DNA of 64,000 bases from Pseudanabaena sp. ABRG5-3 (GCF_003967015.1 NZ_AP017560.1:1116001-1180000); one strand, 5' to 3'. Shown: positions 9,166 to 18,353, counted from the stretch's first letter. Numbers and translations are program-made. The notes: generated from the letters alone by a model not told the origin.

Positions 9166-11678
9166 TAGCTATTTACTTTGAGGGTGAGACGCATTGTGCC
9201 TTGAGCAGATGTTGGTAGGACTACATTCTGTAGCGATCGCTTGATCGACTCAATCAGGTTTTGATCCTTAATGCTTGAAGCCACATCATCCAAGACAAAT
9301 CTAGTGAGTCGTCCATTTTGAATGGGGATTTCTAAAATAATTACACCATTGACACCAGTGGGAACATTGATGGAGCTTAATTGTTGTGTAATTAACTGTT
9401 GAGCCGTTACTACGTCTAGCCCAGTTAAGCCTGTAATGCTCACCACTTGAATTTGGGCACTAGGTACTTGCTTCGCCACCTTAGCATCTTCCATAGAAGC
9501 GTTGGCATTGCCTCTAAGTCTAGGTTGCAATTGATCTTTACCTGAGTAAATTACGGCTCCTTGTAACCTTCCAGAAGTGTTAAAGGATGGTGCTACAGGT
9601 AAAGGTGCGGGAGCATTGACTGATGAGAGGGCAGATGGTTTTGGAGTGCCGTCAACAGTAGCATCGTAGCTTACACCTTCAGGAATTAAGACAGGTACTT
9701 GAACTGTCACTTTTTCGCCTTCAGGATTTACGCGCACTTCTTCGCTGACGGCAACAAAGGCAGTGTATTGAGACAATAAGCGATAATTAAGAGCTGTTTG
9801 GGTAACCGCATCTACTAGAGACTTCACCTCGCCACCAAACATCTGATTCATAAGATCTTTAATGCGGGCGCGTCCCCAGAGTTGAGCAATTCCCAGATTA
9901 CTGTTCTCTCCACCGAAATTAATATCAAGGGTTTGCTCGTAGCGCTCACCACCTGCGGCGATACCTGTGATTTTGACCTTGCCATTAACGCGATCGCCTT
10001 TTTTGCCAAAGAGAACTAGGGGTTGCTCAGCGAATAAATCGGGAGCATTGCTAGGATAGATTTCTGGGGCGGAGCCTTCGCCTTCCCATTTCACTTGAAT
10101 ATTGGTGAGAACGGGATTATTAATCTGACGGAAGAATTTTTCGGCGACTTCTTGAGTGGGTTCATCTTGACGCACGACTCGCGATGTACCGCGTCCCATT
10201 TCCGCAACTCGCTCTAGCAAATAGCGATTAACGGAACTACCGACCCCAAAACTATAGAGGCGATTTCCCTTCTTTAATCTCTTTTGGACTGCGGCAATGA
10301 CTTCATTATCATTACCAATATAACCATCCGTAATCAAAACAATACTGCGAATCCTGCCATCACTGGGAGGTGGAAAGCTGGTAGCCACATTGATACCATT
10401 CATTAACTCTGTACCGCCATTGGCATCAATCTGATTAATATAGTTCAGAGCCTTTTGGCGATTGGCAGGTGTATTGGGCAAGGGATAACTAGAAAGCTGG
10501 CGGGTGGTGCTAGAGAAATCAATAATTGTGAAGGTATCGTTGGGATTTAAGCCATTGATAAAGCGAGCCATTAACTCTCTAGATTTGAGAATCGGATCGC
10601 CCGATTGCGAACCCGATGTATCCATCAAAAAGACAACATCCTTCGGCACAATTTGATCGGCACGATAGGCGATCGCAGGAATCAAATAGGTCGCAAAGTG
10701 TCCGCCTTGGTCATTAGTCGTGGTGAGAACTGTGGGGGCGGTGCGATCGCCACTAACTTTGTAGCGCACGATCAAGTCCTTGTTGGGAATATTGTCACCA
10801 TTAGCAAGCTTTAGCTCTACCTTTTCGCCATTGTTTTTCACATCAAGGCGATGGGAAGTGGAATAGAGATTACGAATGGGAACCCCTGCATCAATTTGTA
10901 AACTGACACTAATATCATTACCCGATCGCATTTCAGGACGGAGTACAGGCGGCTTAATTCTGGAGGCATCTGGGACTTGATTAGTATTGCCCTTAGAATC
11001 GATCACTTGTCCGGGGATATAGCGAGGACCTACGACCATCGGGAACACAAATTCGTAATCCCCCTTCTCAAACTTCAGGCTCTCGGTATAGCGAATCGTC
11101 ACCTTGATCTGTTCATTAGGTTTAATATTCGCGAGGGATTGCGTGAAAATATTATCACGTTCCTGTTCGAGTAAACCTGCGGTACGTCCCTCTTGGCGGG
11201 CGCGTTCATAGATTTCTTTGGCTTCCTCACGCTTTTTGATATCTCCCTTAATTACGCGATCGCCGATCTTAGTTTCCATATCATCGACAGCCGCTTGATC
11301 AGGAAGTGGAAATACATAGATTGCCTCTAGGGGCTTATCGTAGGGATTTTGAAAAGTCTGGGTAACTTCTACTCGCGAGATGTTCCCTGAGATCTTGCCC
11401 TTAACATCGGTATTGGTGAGGGTAAAGGGTTGCTGCTTGCGATCGCGAGTTTGTACATACAGCCCACCGACAGGACGCTCTTTGAGATTTTGCGTAGGCA
11501 CTGAGGGATTATTTGGGCGATCGCTGACTGGTTCAATAATTCCTGAAGTAACCATAGATGTGGGAGTACTTAGAGGTTTACTCATGGGATTAGACTGGGC
11601 TAATGTGCGATGGGCAACCATTCCCGCAAGGGCGATCGCCACAGGGATAGCAATATAAATCGGCTGAATTAATTTCAT
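9165..11678 (-). CDS. Secreted VIT and von Willebrand factor A domain protein
   Basis: The 837-residue product starts with a signal peptide (hydrophobic stretch about 8-22, cleavage likely after LAQS). A VIT (inter-alpha-trypsin inhibitor) domain spans roughly 75-215, including QTFQNPYDKPLEAIYVFPLP. A VWA domain starts near 345 with the metal-site motif DTSGS at 353-357 and TDGYIGND further on. The C-terminal 150 residues are unassigned and end in ITRFVL-type repeats of a small beta domain. VIT/VWA proteins in bacteria are cell-envelope or secreted proteins of poorly known function; metal-dependent adhesion is the usual inference. The gene stands alone. Confidence 0.85.
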   Translation of the reverse strand: MKLIQPIYIAIPVAIALAGMVAHRTLAQSNPMSKPLSTPTSMVTSGIIEPVSDRPNNPSVPTQNLKERPVGGLYVQTRDRKQQPFTLTNTDVKGKISGNISRVEVTQTFQNPYDKPLEAIYVFPLPDQAAVDDMETKIGDRVIKGDIKKREEAKEIYERARQEGRTAGLLEQERDNIFTQSLANIKPNEQIKVTIRYTESLKFEKGDYEFVFPMVVGPRYIPGQVIDSKGNTNQVPDASRIKPPVLRPEMRSGNDISVSLQIDAGVPIRNLYSTSHRLDVKNNGEKVELKLANGDNIPNKDLIVRYKVSGDRTAPTVLTTTNDQGGHFATYLIPAIAYRADQIVPKDVVFLMDTSGSQSGDPILKSRELMARFINGLNPNDTFTIIDFSSTTRQLSSYPLPNTPANRQKALNYINQIDANGGTELMNGINVATSFPPPSDGRIRSIVLITDGYIGNDNEVIAAVQKRLKKGNRLYSFGVGSSVNRYLLERVAEMGRGTSRVVRQDEPTQEVAEKFFRQINNPVLTNIQVKWEGEGSAPEIYPSNAPDLFAEQPLVLFGKKGDRVNGKVKITGIAAGGERYEQTLDINFGGENSNLGIAQLWGRARIKDLMNQMFGGEVKSLVDAVTQTALNYRLLSQYTAFVAVSEEVRVNPEGEKVTVQVPVLIPEGVSYDATVDGTPKPSALSSVNAPAPLPVAPSFNTSGRLQGAVIYSGKDQLQPRLRGNANASMEDAKVAKQVPSAQIQVVSITGLTGLDVVTAQQLITQQLSSINVPTGVNGVIILEIPIQNGRLTRFVLDDVASSIKDQNLIESIKRSLQNVVLPTSAQGTMRLTLKVNS

Positions 11679-11774
11679 AACAATGCACTCCTCAGTACCT
11701 ACTGCTTCCTTAAACTAGGCAGTTGGCAAGCTGTTAATATTTCCTGATACTGAGTTTCCCAGCATTTGTGAGGC

Positions 11775-11827
11775 TTGATAAGTCAGTTGCATTTTTTGTA
11801 ACAACAAAAATGCAACTGACTTATCAA
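11775..11827. repeat. Perfect 22-bp inverted repeat
   Basis: The arms at 11775-11796 and 11806-11827 are exact reverse complements around a 9-base loop. A second small hairpin with a GTA loop follows at once (11826-11849). Both lie between two minus-strand genes, downstream of tetR. Confidence 0.8.
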
Positions 11828-11854
11828 GAAATGGCGTAGCCATTTCTTAACTGT

Positions 11855-11909
11855 AAAACCCAAGAAGAGAAAGGCGGTGCGAAGCGCCGCCTTTCTCTTC
11901 TTGGGTTTT
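11855..11909. repeat. Family-B palindrome at the end of the tetR gene
   Basis: A 26-bp stem with one T-G pair, outer arms starting AAAACCCAA, and the loop GAA (11881-11883). It overlaps the last two bases of the tetR stop. It has the same outer arms as the elements at 44864 and 60520 but different inner arms, and probably also serves as the tetR terminator. Confidence 0.8.
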
Positions 11910-12465
11910 ACTCTAAACCTTGGCAAAGTTGATGGGGCAAGCGTTCCATGACTCTTTTAAATGGTGTAGTGTCCCTCAGTCCATGAGCCAAAATCAAAGC
12001 TCCTTGTAGGGAAATCATCGCATCTTCAGCCCTTTCCCTAGCCAGTTTTTGATCTGATAGTCCTGCCTTGACTAATACTTCGGCGATCGCCTCAATCCAC
12101 AGGCTAAAAGCCCATTTAATTTGTTCGTGAAAAAGATCGTCACTGGACTGCTGCATTACCAAAACTGACCAGAGGCAGGAGCTTTGTCCCTCATTAAAAA
12201 AGTTGCTAATTGAGGCAAACATAGCTTGAAATTTGGCGATCGGGGGATCTTCGCGCTTCAAAATCTCCAAAATTCTCGTCTCTAGTAAATTATTCACATA
12301 ATTAAGGGCTGTCTCTGCCATTTCTGCTTTACCTCTAGGGAAATGATGATAGAGACTCGCTTTACCCAAGCCCGTTTCTTGGGAAATTTTGGAAAGTGTT
12401 ACTCCCTCATAACCAAACTGCCGAAACAGTTTTAGAAGAATGGGGATATAGGTTTGTTTAGACAT
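11908..12465 (-). CDS. TetR-family transcriptional repressor
   Basis: The protein (185 residues from the chosen start) has an N-terminal TetR helix-turn-helix: FRQFGYEGVTLSKISQETGL then GKASLYHHFPRGK. The effector-binding part is less conserved, as usual. The frame is open to 12543, but that reading crosses the operator region, so I chose the ATG whose complement is at 12463-12465, directly before the conserved helix. It is divergent from a glutathione-transferase/flavoprotein operon. Two near-identical partly symmetrical sites lie between them, so it probably represses that operon, and perhaps itself, until an electrophile or similar ligand binds. Confidence 0.85.
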   Translation of the reverse strand: MSKQTYIPILLKLFRQFGYEGVTLSKISQETGLGKASLYHHFPRGKAEMAETALNYVNNLLETRILEILKREDPPIAKFQAMFASISNFFNEGQSSCLWSVLVMQQSSDDLFHEQIKWAFSLWIEAIAEVLVKAGLSDQKLARERAEDAMISLQGALILAHGLRDTTPFKRVMERLPHQLCQGLE

Positions 12466-12536
12466 AGGTTTATCTGAGTGGCAGCGCTTTGCGCTACCAC
12501 TGCTCTTTTTTACTTTGTGACAAATATATTTATCTA

Positions 12537-12566
12537 TTGACAATTATACCGAACGAACAGTACAGT
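12537..12566 (+). promoter_or_regulatory. Likely promoter of the GST operon
   Basis: TTGACA at 12537-12542 matches a consensus -35 exactly. TACAGT at 12561-12566 is a possible -10 with an 18-base spacer. The first operator-like site lies in the spacer and overlaps the -10, as expected for repression by blocking RNA polymerase. The -10 choice is weak. Confidence 0.45.
12547..12562. promoter_or_regulatory. Operator-like site 1
   Basis: TACCGAACGAACAGTA is one mismatch away from site 2 at 12574 and is an imperfect inverted repeat with outer arms TACCG and CAGTA. Its form and position resemble TetR-family operators. Confidence 0.6.
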
Positions 12567-12573
12567 ACTGATA

Positions 12574-12589
12574 TACCGAACGAACGGTA
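12574..12589. promoter_or_regulatory. Operator-like site 2
   Basis: TACCGAACGAACGGTA has perfect outer arms TACCG/CGGTA. It starts exactly 27 bases after site 1, and the two sites share 15 of 16 bases. It lies 22 bp before the GST start codon. Confidence 0.65.
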
Positions 12590-12611
12590 CAAAATACTCA
12601 AGGAAGAATCA

Positions 12612-13214
12612 ATGATTAAGCTCTATGGTCACGAAGTTTCTGGTAATAGCTATAAAGCACGTTTATTGTTGTCATTGCTCAACCTTGATTACGAATGGAT
12701 TAGGGTCGATCTGATGAAAGGCGAACATAAATCGCCAGAATATTTGGCAAAGAATCCTTTTGGTCAAGTACCTTTATTGATTGATGACGAAACCACAATT
12801 GCTGATGCACAGGCGATCTTGGTCTATTTAGCCAGAAAGTATGGCGGCGAACAATGGCTACCCAATGATGCTTTGCCAATGGCACAGGTAATTCGCTGGT
12901 TGTCTACTGCTGCGGGAGAAGTCCGTCAGGGATTAGAGAATGCGCGTCTCTTCTATCTATTTGGAGTAGGAACTAAGATTAATATTGATCGCGCCACAGA
13001 GAAATCTCATTTCATTCTCAAACAACTTGATCAACATTTGAGTACCCGAACTTGGCTGGAATGCGATCGCCCCACGATTGCGGATGTTGTCATCTATCCC
13101 TACATTTCCCTAGCTAAGGATGGCAAAATTGAATTGGATGCTTATACCCATGTTTTGAGTTGGATGGAACGCTTTCAAAGGCTTGCGGGTTATGTTCCCA
13201 TGCTAGGAGCGTAA
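12612..13214 (+). CDS. Glutathione S-transferase family protein
   Basis: This 200-residue cytoplasmic protein has the thioredoxin-like GST N domain (IKLYGHEVSGNSYKARLLLS, NPFGQVPLL, and the gamma-glutamate-binding ADAQAILVYLARKYG). An all-helical C domain follows, with DRPTIADVVIYPYISLA. The frame is open upstream to 12489, but family alignment and an AGGAAGAA ribosome site favour the ATG at 12612. The next gene begins 4 bp after its stop, so the two are cotranscribed, probably under the divergent TetR protein. The substrate is unknown; detoxification of an electrophile is the usual inference. Confidence 0.9.
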   Translation: MIKLYGHEVSGNSYKARLLLSLLNLDYEWIRVDLMKGEHKSPEYLAKNPFGQVPLLIDDETTIADAQAILVYLARKYGGEQWLPNDALPMAQVIRWLSTAAGEVRQGLENARLFYLFGVGTKINIDRATEKSHFILKQLDQHLSTRTWLECDRPTIADVVIYPYISLAKDGKIELDAYTHVLSWMERFQRLAGYVPMLGA

Positions 13215-13218
13215 AGCG

Positions 13219-13809
13219 ATGCCCAGACAATTTGGCACGATCGCCTTCACTCCCGCCGTGAAAGCCATGCAAGAGAAAATGGGTTCCCGTGAGAACTACG
13301 AGCGCTTTGTAAGTAAAGGAACTGACAATAATACGGTCACTCCTGATATAGCGGAATTTATAGCCAGTATGGAAGGATTTTATTTAGGTACAGTTACATC
13401 CAATGGTTATCCCTATATCCAGTTTCGTGGTGGCAAAGCAGGCTTCTTAAAGATTCTTGATGAGAGAACATTAGGATTCGCTGATTTTCGTGGCAATGTC
13501 CAATATATTTCTGTGGGCAATCTTTCCGAAAATGATAAAGCATTTTTATTTTTGATGGATTATCGCCATCGTCGCCGCCTGAAAATTATTGGGCGAGCGA
13601 GGATTATTGAAGATGATCCCGTAATACTGGAACAATTACAGGATCAAGACTATGCAGCAACGGTAGAAAGAGCGATCATTTTTGAGATTGAAGGTTGGGA
13701 TTGGAACTGTCCACAACATATTCCTATTCGCTATTCACAAGCAGAAGTAGAAGCTATGCAGGCTAGAATTAGTGAGCTAGAGAAACTTTTGGCGGAGGCT
13801 AGACAGTAG
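13219..13809 (+). CDS. Pyridoxamine 5'-phosphate oxidase-family FMN-binding protein
   Basis: The 196-residue protein has the split-barrel fold shared by PNPOx-like flavoproteins: IASMEGFYLGTVTSNGYPYI followed by QFRGG, then GFADFRGNVQY and RRRLKIIGRARII. A C-terminal coiled coil (EAMQARISELEKLLAEA) follows. It is not PdxH itself by length or motif. It lies 4 bp downstream of the GST gene, so the pair probably acts in the same detoxification or stress response. Confidence 0.85.
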   Translation: MPRQFGTIAFTPAVKAMQEKMGSRENYERFVSKGTDNNTVTPDIAEFIASMEGFYLGTVTSNGYPYIQFRGGKAGFLKILDERTLGFADFRGNVQYISVGNLSENDKAFLFLMDYRHRRRLKIIGRARIIEDDPVILEQLQDQDYAATVERAIIFEIEGWDWNCPQHIPIRYSQAEVEAMQARISELEKLLAEARQ

Positions 13810-13883
13810 ATTTGTAATCTATTGTGTTGAGAAAATCATAGCGATGTAAGTTTCGTCAGGTTTTTGAGAGTCTCTAAATAGTT

Positions 13884-14681
13884 TTACCCTTGGGAGACGG
13901 CACGTTGTCGTTTTGCTTCATAGAGGAGTAATGCCGCGCAAATAGCCACATTCAATGACTCAACCCGATCGCTTTGAGGAATCGATATAGACTCATCGGC
14001 GACTTCAATTAATTCCTGTGATAAACCATTGCCCTCATTTCCTAGCAAAATTAGAGTTGGTTGGGTGAAATCGTAATCCCAATAGGTTTTCTTGGCATTG
14101 GCTAATGTGGCGAGCGCTTTAACCCCTTGGGCTTGCAGTTTCCGAATATCATCGGTAATATTTGTTGATGTCTGCATGGGACAGCGAAACCATTGTCCTG
14201 CGGTGGCGCGAATAATTTTGGGATTAGTCAAATCAACACTATCACTGCTTACTAACATTCCATCAATTCCCACGGCGACGGCTGAGCGAATTATTGCCCC
14301 GATATTCCCTGGATCTTGAATAGTTTCTAGTGCCAAACCTAAGGTACTAATTGGGGCAACTTCACGGGACGGTAATAAAGCGGCAGCGATCGCCCCATCA
14401 GGATTTTTGGTAGTAGCGATCGCCTGAAGCACTTCTTCAGAAACGATCTCTAATCTTTCGATTTCATCTATAGATGCTTCAATATGATTATATAAATCAG
14501 GATTGGTCGTAATCCATTTTTCAGTACAGCAGACAATTGATAGTGGATATGCTGTAGCGATCGCTTCTGTTATTGCATGAGTTCCTTCTACTAAAAATAA
14601 TCCTTGTTCTTTTCGAGCCTTAGCGCTCTCTCCTAGCGATCGCAGTTGTTTGACTAATGGATTTCTAGTGCTTGTGAGCAA
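13884..14681 (-). CDS. SpoU/TrmH-family RNA 2'-O-methyltransferase
   Basis: This 265-residue protein has the RlmB/TsnR layout: an N-terminal substrate-binding part (TSTRNPLVKQLRSL), then the knotted SPOUT domain. Its three motifs are ETIQDPGNIGAIIRSA, ILLGNEGNGLSQEL and IPQSDRVESLNVAICAALLL. It transfers a methyl group from SAM to a 2'-hydroxyl of rRNA or tRNA; the exact target is not clear from sequence. The start is a TTG (complement 14679-14681). It is convergent with the PNPOx gene and stands alone. Confidence 0.9.
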   Translation of the reverse strand: MLTSTRNPLVKQLRSLGESAKARKEQGLFLVEGTHAITEAIATAYPLSIVCCTEKWITTNPDLYNHIEASIDEIERLEIVSEEVLQAIATTKNPDGAIAAALLPSREVAPISTLGLALETIQDPGNIGAIIRSAVAVGIDGMLVSSDSVDLTNPKIIRATAGQWFRCPMQTSTNITDDIRKLQAQGVKALATLANAKKTYWDYDFTQPTLILLGNEGNGLSQELIEVADESISIPQSDRVESLNVAICAALLLYEAKRQRAVSQG

Positions 14682-14810
14682 TTTTTAACTCCTATGATCA
14701 ATTTGATCAGAATGACTTGATTAAGACTTTGCAAACTAAATTACTCTAGCTTTAATTTGCATATTAAAATGGGTATTATAAGGTTTCACTAATGTCAACG
14801 GGAGGACATT

Positions 14811-15206
14811 ATGTCTAAAAACTTCTGGAATTCTTTAGCGATCGCGGCAGCCATTGTGATTCCTACAATGGCTGTAGGGGGATTAGAAGCTACAGCTCAA
14901 AGCTATGGCGCAATTGCCCGTTCTCCCTCAACTCAGGACAAAGGATATTCTTGGAATTATCGTTCTCGAAGCGCTGCGGAAAACCGAGCTATAAGTGAAT
15001 GTGAAAGCATATCTGGGGCAGGTGACTGTGAAGTCTTAATCTGGGCAAGAAATGCTTGTATGTCACTATCTGAAAGTAGTAATGGGGCAGCAGGAAGTGG
15101 TTGGTCTACCGATGAAAGGCAAGCAGAAAGAACTGCTCGCAAAGTTTGTCGTGACTACGGTGGTAAAAATTGTTATATAACTCGCACAATTTGTTTGCCA
15201 TACTAG
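14811..15206 (+). CDS. Secreted DUF4189 protein
   Basis: The 131-residue product has a signal peptide (hydrophobic about 8-25, cleavage likely at ATAQS). A DUF4189 domain follows: SYGAIARSPSTQDKGYSWNY, AAENRAISEC, CEVLIWARNACMSLS and a C-terminal CRDYGGKNCYITRTICLP. Its six cysteines probably form disulfides in the periplasm. A GGGAGGA ribosome site precedes the ATG. The function of the family is unknown. It lies upstream of the prepilin peptidase gene on the same strand, with 93 bp between. Confidence 0.85.
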   Translation: MSKNFWNSLAIAAAIVIPTMAVGGLEATAQSYGAIARSPSTQDKGYSWNYRSRSAAENRAISECESISGAGDCEVLIWARNACMSLSESSNGAAGSGWSTDERQAERTARKVCRDYGGKNCYITRTICLPY

Positions 15207-15299
15207 AAAAAAATTCCAAAAGTACAATTGCTACATTTTACATTTTAAGATTTAGTGATTGTACTTTTGGAAAGGACTTACTAGCCTTCTCCTAACTCT

Positions 15300-16127
15300 T
15301 TGCTATTCATCGAATCTCTTTTTTTACAACTTTTGGCGATCGCGATCGGAGCTTGCATTGGCAGTTTCTTGAACGTGGTGATTTATCGTGTGCCTGCGGG
15401 ACTATCAATTCTGCATCCACCTTCACGTTGTCCCCATTGTCTGCGCCAACTTGCACCACGCGATAATATTCCGATTATTGGTTGGTTTTTAATCAGAGGT
15501 AAATGTCGTTACTGCCATACGCCAGTATCTTGGCGCTACCCTGCGATCGAGGCATTTACAGCATTCTTGTTTTGGTGCGTGGCAGCTTATTTTGGAACTT
15601 CGCAACCGCATCTAATTTTAGGATTCTATGCCTTGTTTCTCAGTTGGTTATTGGCATTGTCCATGATCGACTTCGATACGATGACTTTACCAAATTCCTT
15701 AACTCAATCAGGGCTGGTACTAGGTTTGGTCTATCAAGGCAGTTTAGCGTTTGCCAATAGTAGCGATCGCACTAGCTTCGCATCCCATTTAATTTTTGGA
15801 ATTGGTGGTGCTATGCTTGGCATTTGGCTCCTCGACATCATGCGAATCGCTGGCAGAATTTTTCTGCAAAAGGAAGCGATGGGTGGCGGCGATCCGAAAC
15901 TTGCAGCCATGATTGGTATGTGGTTGGGATGGCAAAATGTTTTGCTCACAATTTTACTTGCCTCAGCGATCGGTACTTGCGTGGGAGCGATCGCTTTACT
16001 ATTTAGCAAAGTCGGCAAACAACAGCCTATTCCCTTTGGTCCTTTTTTAGCGATCGGCGGCGCAATTTCCCTGTTTTTTGGCAAATCGATTCTGACAACC
16101 TATCTTGGATGGTTTGGACTTGCCTAG
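15300..16127 (+). CDS. pilD: Prepilin peptidase / N-methyltransferase
   Basis: PilD cuts the leader from type IV prepilins and methylates the new N terminus at the inner membrane. The 275-residue protein has the cytoplasmic zinc loop with two cysteine pairs, CPHC and CRYC (about residues 41-69). It has the aspartates of the A24 active site (MIDFDTMTLPN and GGGDPKLAAMIGMWLG) and about eight membrane segments. The start is a TTG at 15300. No other pilus gene is nearby. Confidence 0.92.
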   Translation: MLFIESLFLQLLAIAIGACIGSFLNVVIYRVPAGLSILHPPSRCPHCLRQLAPRDNIPIIGWFLIRGKCRYCHTPVSWRYPAIEAFTAFLFWCVAAYFGTSQPHLILGFYALFLSWLLALSMIDFDTMTLPNSLTQSGLVLGLVYQGSLAFANSSDRTSFASHLIFGIGGAMLGIWLLDIMRIAGRIFLQKEAMGGGDPKLAAMIGMWLGWQNVLLTILLASAIGTCVGAIALLFSKVGKQQPIPFGPFLAIGGAISLFFGKSILTTYLGWFGLA

Positions 16128-16130
16128 TCC

Positions 16131-16161
16131 GAATAAAAAATCACGAAGTGATTTTTTATTC
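16131..16161. terminator. Terminator hairpin after pilD
   Basis: A perfect 14-bp stem with a GAA loop and a T run within the right arm lies 4 bp past the pilD stop. Confidence 0.75.
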
Positions 16162-16198
16162 AATGTCAGTTCGAGTTAAGCTGGCAAATTTTAAAAGT

Positions 16199-16282
16199 CC
16201 AAAAGGAAAAGCCTTGCTACGCAAGGCTTTTCCTTTTGGGCTGTGAGAGAGGGTTTGCGTAGCAAACCCTCTCTCACAGCCC
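16199..16282. repeat. Two adjacent perfect hairpins with 3-nt loops
   Basis: The first stem is 16199-16217 with 16221-16239 (loop TAC). The second is 16239-16258 with 16262-16281 (loop GTA). Both are perfect and both have a GC-NNN-GC tip. They sit between the convergent pilD and M23 genes and probably stop the M23 transcript. Confidence 0.75.
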
Positions 16283-16306
16283 GTTTCAAATCATCCCGAA
16301 CTCGCG

Positions 16307-17188
16307 TTATTCAACGCCCTCATATCGCCAAGCCACAGGATTGATCGCTTCCCCATTCACGTACAGTCCCCAATGCAAATGGGGACCAGTTGCCGCACCC
16401 GTAGCCCCGACTGCGCCAATGGTTTGACCTGCCTTGACAAAATCACCTTCTTTTACATAAATTTCGCTGAGATGAAGAAATATACTTTCTACACCTTGTC
16501 CGTGATCGACTCCAACGGTATTGCCATGTAAACGAAAGCCCTGTGATACTTTTCCTACTAAGCGCACATATCCCGCCGCAGGTGCAATCACAGGTGAGCC
16601 ATAGCCACCCGCATAGTCAATGCCGCGATGGTAATAGTCATTAGCAAATTCGCCATTGTAGTAGCGGCGCACCCCAAAGCCTGTAGTAATTTCGCCTTCA
16701 TTAGGTTTCAAAAATGCCCCATTCCAAAACTTCTGGGGTGTCACTAATTTCTTAAATGCCGACACCTTATCCCATTCGTAATCCGTTGGCTCTAAATCAC
16801 TACCAGATCCACTCAGCCAAATACTCTGCGTGGGAAAGTCGCGATCTCCTAATTGCATCGGCAAAGTTTGCTTCAAACCATCGCCTGTGACTACAACCTG
16901 CTTGAGTCCCACTTGATCAAGGGGAGTTGTAGGAATAAAAGCCCGCCAGCGATTGGCTGACATGGGAAACACAGGAAATTGCTTGCGATCGACTGATACC
17001 GTTGGTGGCACGCCCGTTTTTTGATCGGTGGCAATCCATACCGATACCGTATCACCCAGTACAGGTGGATTGGGTTTCAGCATTACCTGCAAAGCATCTG
17101 CCTTGGATACACCAAATATCACCGCCGCGATCGCCGACAATAAGCTCAAACCAATCAGTAAAGTAAATTTAAAAGGACGCATAACCAT
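16307..17188 (-). CDS. M23-family (LytM) zinc metallopeptidase
   Basis: The 293-residue protein has a signal peptide or N-terminal anchor (about 8-26), an immunoglobulin-like middle region, and a C-terminal LytM domain at about 165-290. Zinc ligands are visible in DYYHRGIDYA (His and Asp) and in ATGPHLHWGLYVNG (the HxH pair). This pattern is that of an active peptidoglycan endopeptidase in the periplasm, not a degenerate NlpD/EnvC-type activator. Its role in cell-wall remodelling is inferred from the family. It lies 57 bp beyond the end of two metallo-beta-lactamase-fold genes on the same strand. Confidence 0.9.
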   Translation of the reverse strand: MVMRPFKFTLLIGLSLLSAIAAVIFGVSKADALQVMLKPNPPVLGDTVSVWIATDQKTGVPPTVSVDRKQFPVFPMSANRWRAFIPTTPLDQVGLKQVVVTGDGLKQTLPMQLGDRDFPTQSIWLSGSGSDLEPTDYEWDKVSAFKKLVTPQKFWNGAFLKPNEGEITTGFGVRRYYNGEFANDYYHRGIDYAGGYGSPVIAPAAGYVRLVGKVSQGFRLHGNTVGVDHGQGVESIFLHLSEIYVKEGDFVKAGQTIGAVGATGAATGPHLHWGLYVNGEAINPVAWRYEGVE

Positions 17189-17245
17189 AAAAACAGGGAA
17201 TAAAGGAATGTAAGTAAGGAGCGTGATACCTGATTTGCTTTAGAT

Positions 17246-18277
17246 TTAGGGAATCAAGGGAATATTTTGGCTCCGCGTAAATTGTTCATAGGCTGAGATC
17301 AAGGTTAGGCTATATAAACTTTGAAATTTGTAGTCTTTGTAAGCATCGGGCACTTTCGTAAATTTCTCTAGAACTTGCTCCTTAGTCAAATTTTGCGCCT
17401 TCCATTGAAATGCTAAATTTTCTAACCAACTAAAGTAAGTTTGCTGATCTTTGATGCCAGTCACGTCCGTAACCGCTCCTTCCCCCGGTACAACTTTAGC
17501 ATTGGGGAAATTCGTAATTAAGCGAGCTAAGCTAGCTTGCCACTTACGCAGATCGCTGTCCCCAGTGTAGGGAATTCGTTTATGAAAAACCATATCCCCA
17601 GTAAATAAAACCTTAGCATCAGGTACATAAATAACCAAATCAGTACCAGAGGCATGACCCTCTACAGGTTCAATTTTGACTTGGCGATCGCCTAACCAAA
17701 GATCGAGGGTGACTTGACCATTGAGGACTACATTAGGAGGTGTAAAGCCCTTTGTCCCATCTTTACCCATGCGAATATATTCACGGATTGCCCCGCGTCC
17801 AAGCACAGGAATCCCTAACTTGATAAAAGTAGCATTGCCCCCAGTTCGCGCAAAATGATAATGCGTATTTAAGACATACTTAATCGGTTTATCTGTGAGT
17901 GATTTCACTGTTGTGATCATCAATTCAGCCAATTGTGGCGAATGAAAAGGATCAATTACCAAAACACTATCACTACCAATGACAATGCCCCCATTACAAA
18001 TTGCCACTGTCGGTAGTACAGGTGGAATGTCCCCACTGGCGACTAAAGCGTAAACTCCTTGCCCCACCTTTTGTAGTTGCAAGCCCGCATCTTGCAGGTT
18101 AATTTTTTTAATTATTGGCGATGGCTTATTTTTTTGTAACTGATTTTGCGGTTGAGCTTGGATCTTAGTTTGAGACGCAGCAGGCAATCCAACCAAAACA
18201 GATGTGAATGTGGCGGTAGCGATCGCAGTTAAACCGAATACTATGGCAGCGTATTTGCGGTTGAAGTTCTTTAGCAT
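17246..18277 (-). CDS. Secreted MBL-fold protein with degraded metal site
   Basis: The 343-residue protein has a signal peptide (about 10-35) and a metallo-beta-lactamase fold, and is clearly a paralogue of its upstream neighbour. The zinc motif normally reads HxHxDH; here it is HYHFAR at 139-144, so the Asp and third His became Ala143 and Arg144. The later ligand His of VPGHG is Glu266 (VPGEG). His139, His141, His208 and Asp228 remain. The frame is open and the rest is well conserved, so it is probably a translated pseudoenzyme or a protein with altered metal binding. A recent decay cannot be excluded. Confidence 0.85.
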   Translation of the reverse strand: MLKNFNRKYAAIVFGLTAIATATFTSVLVGLPAASQTKIQAQPQNQLQKNKPSPIIKKINLQDAGLQLQKVGQGVYALVASGDIPPVLPTVAICNGGIVIGSDSVLVIDPFHSPQLAELMITTVKSLTDKPIKYVLNTHYHFARTGGNATFIKLGIPVLGRGAIREYIRMGKDGTKGFTPPNVVLNGQVTLDLWLGDRQVKIEPVEGHASGTDLVIYVPDAKVLFTGDMVFHKRIPYTGDSDLRKWQASLARLITNFPNAKVVPGEGAVTDVTGIKDQQTYFSWLENLAFQWKAQNLTKEQVLEKFTKVPDAYKDYKFQSLYSLTLISAYEQFTRSQNIPLIP

Positions 18278-18323
18278 TATTCTCCCTCAGAGCTAGATTT
18301 TGAGGCTGATAACACAATAAATG

Positions 18324-18346
18324 AGAGCGTCCCTTAGGGACGCTCT
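18324..18346 (-). terminator. Hairpin between the two MBL-fold genes
   Basis: A perfect 10-bp GC-rich stem with a TTA loop lies just past the stop of the upstream MBL gene. It may end or attenuate transcription before the second gene. There is no long T tract. Confidence 0.55.
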
Positions 18347-18353
18347 TCATTGT

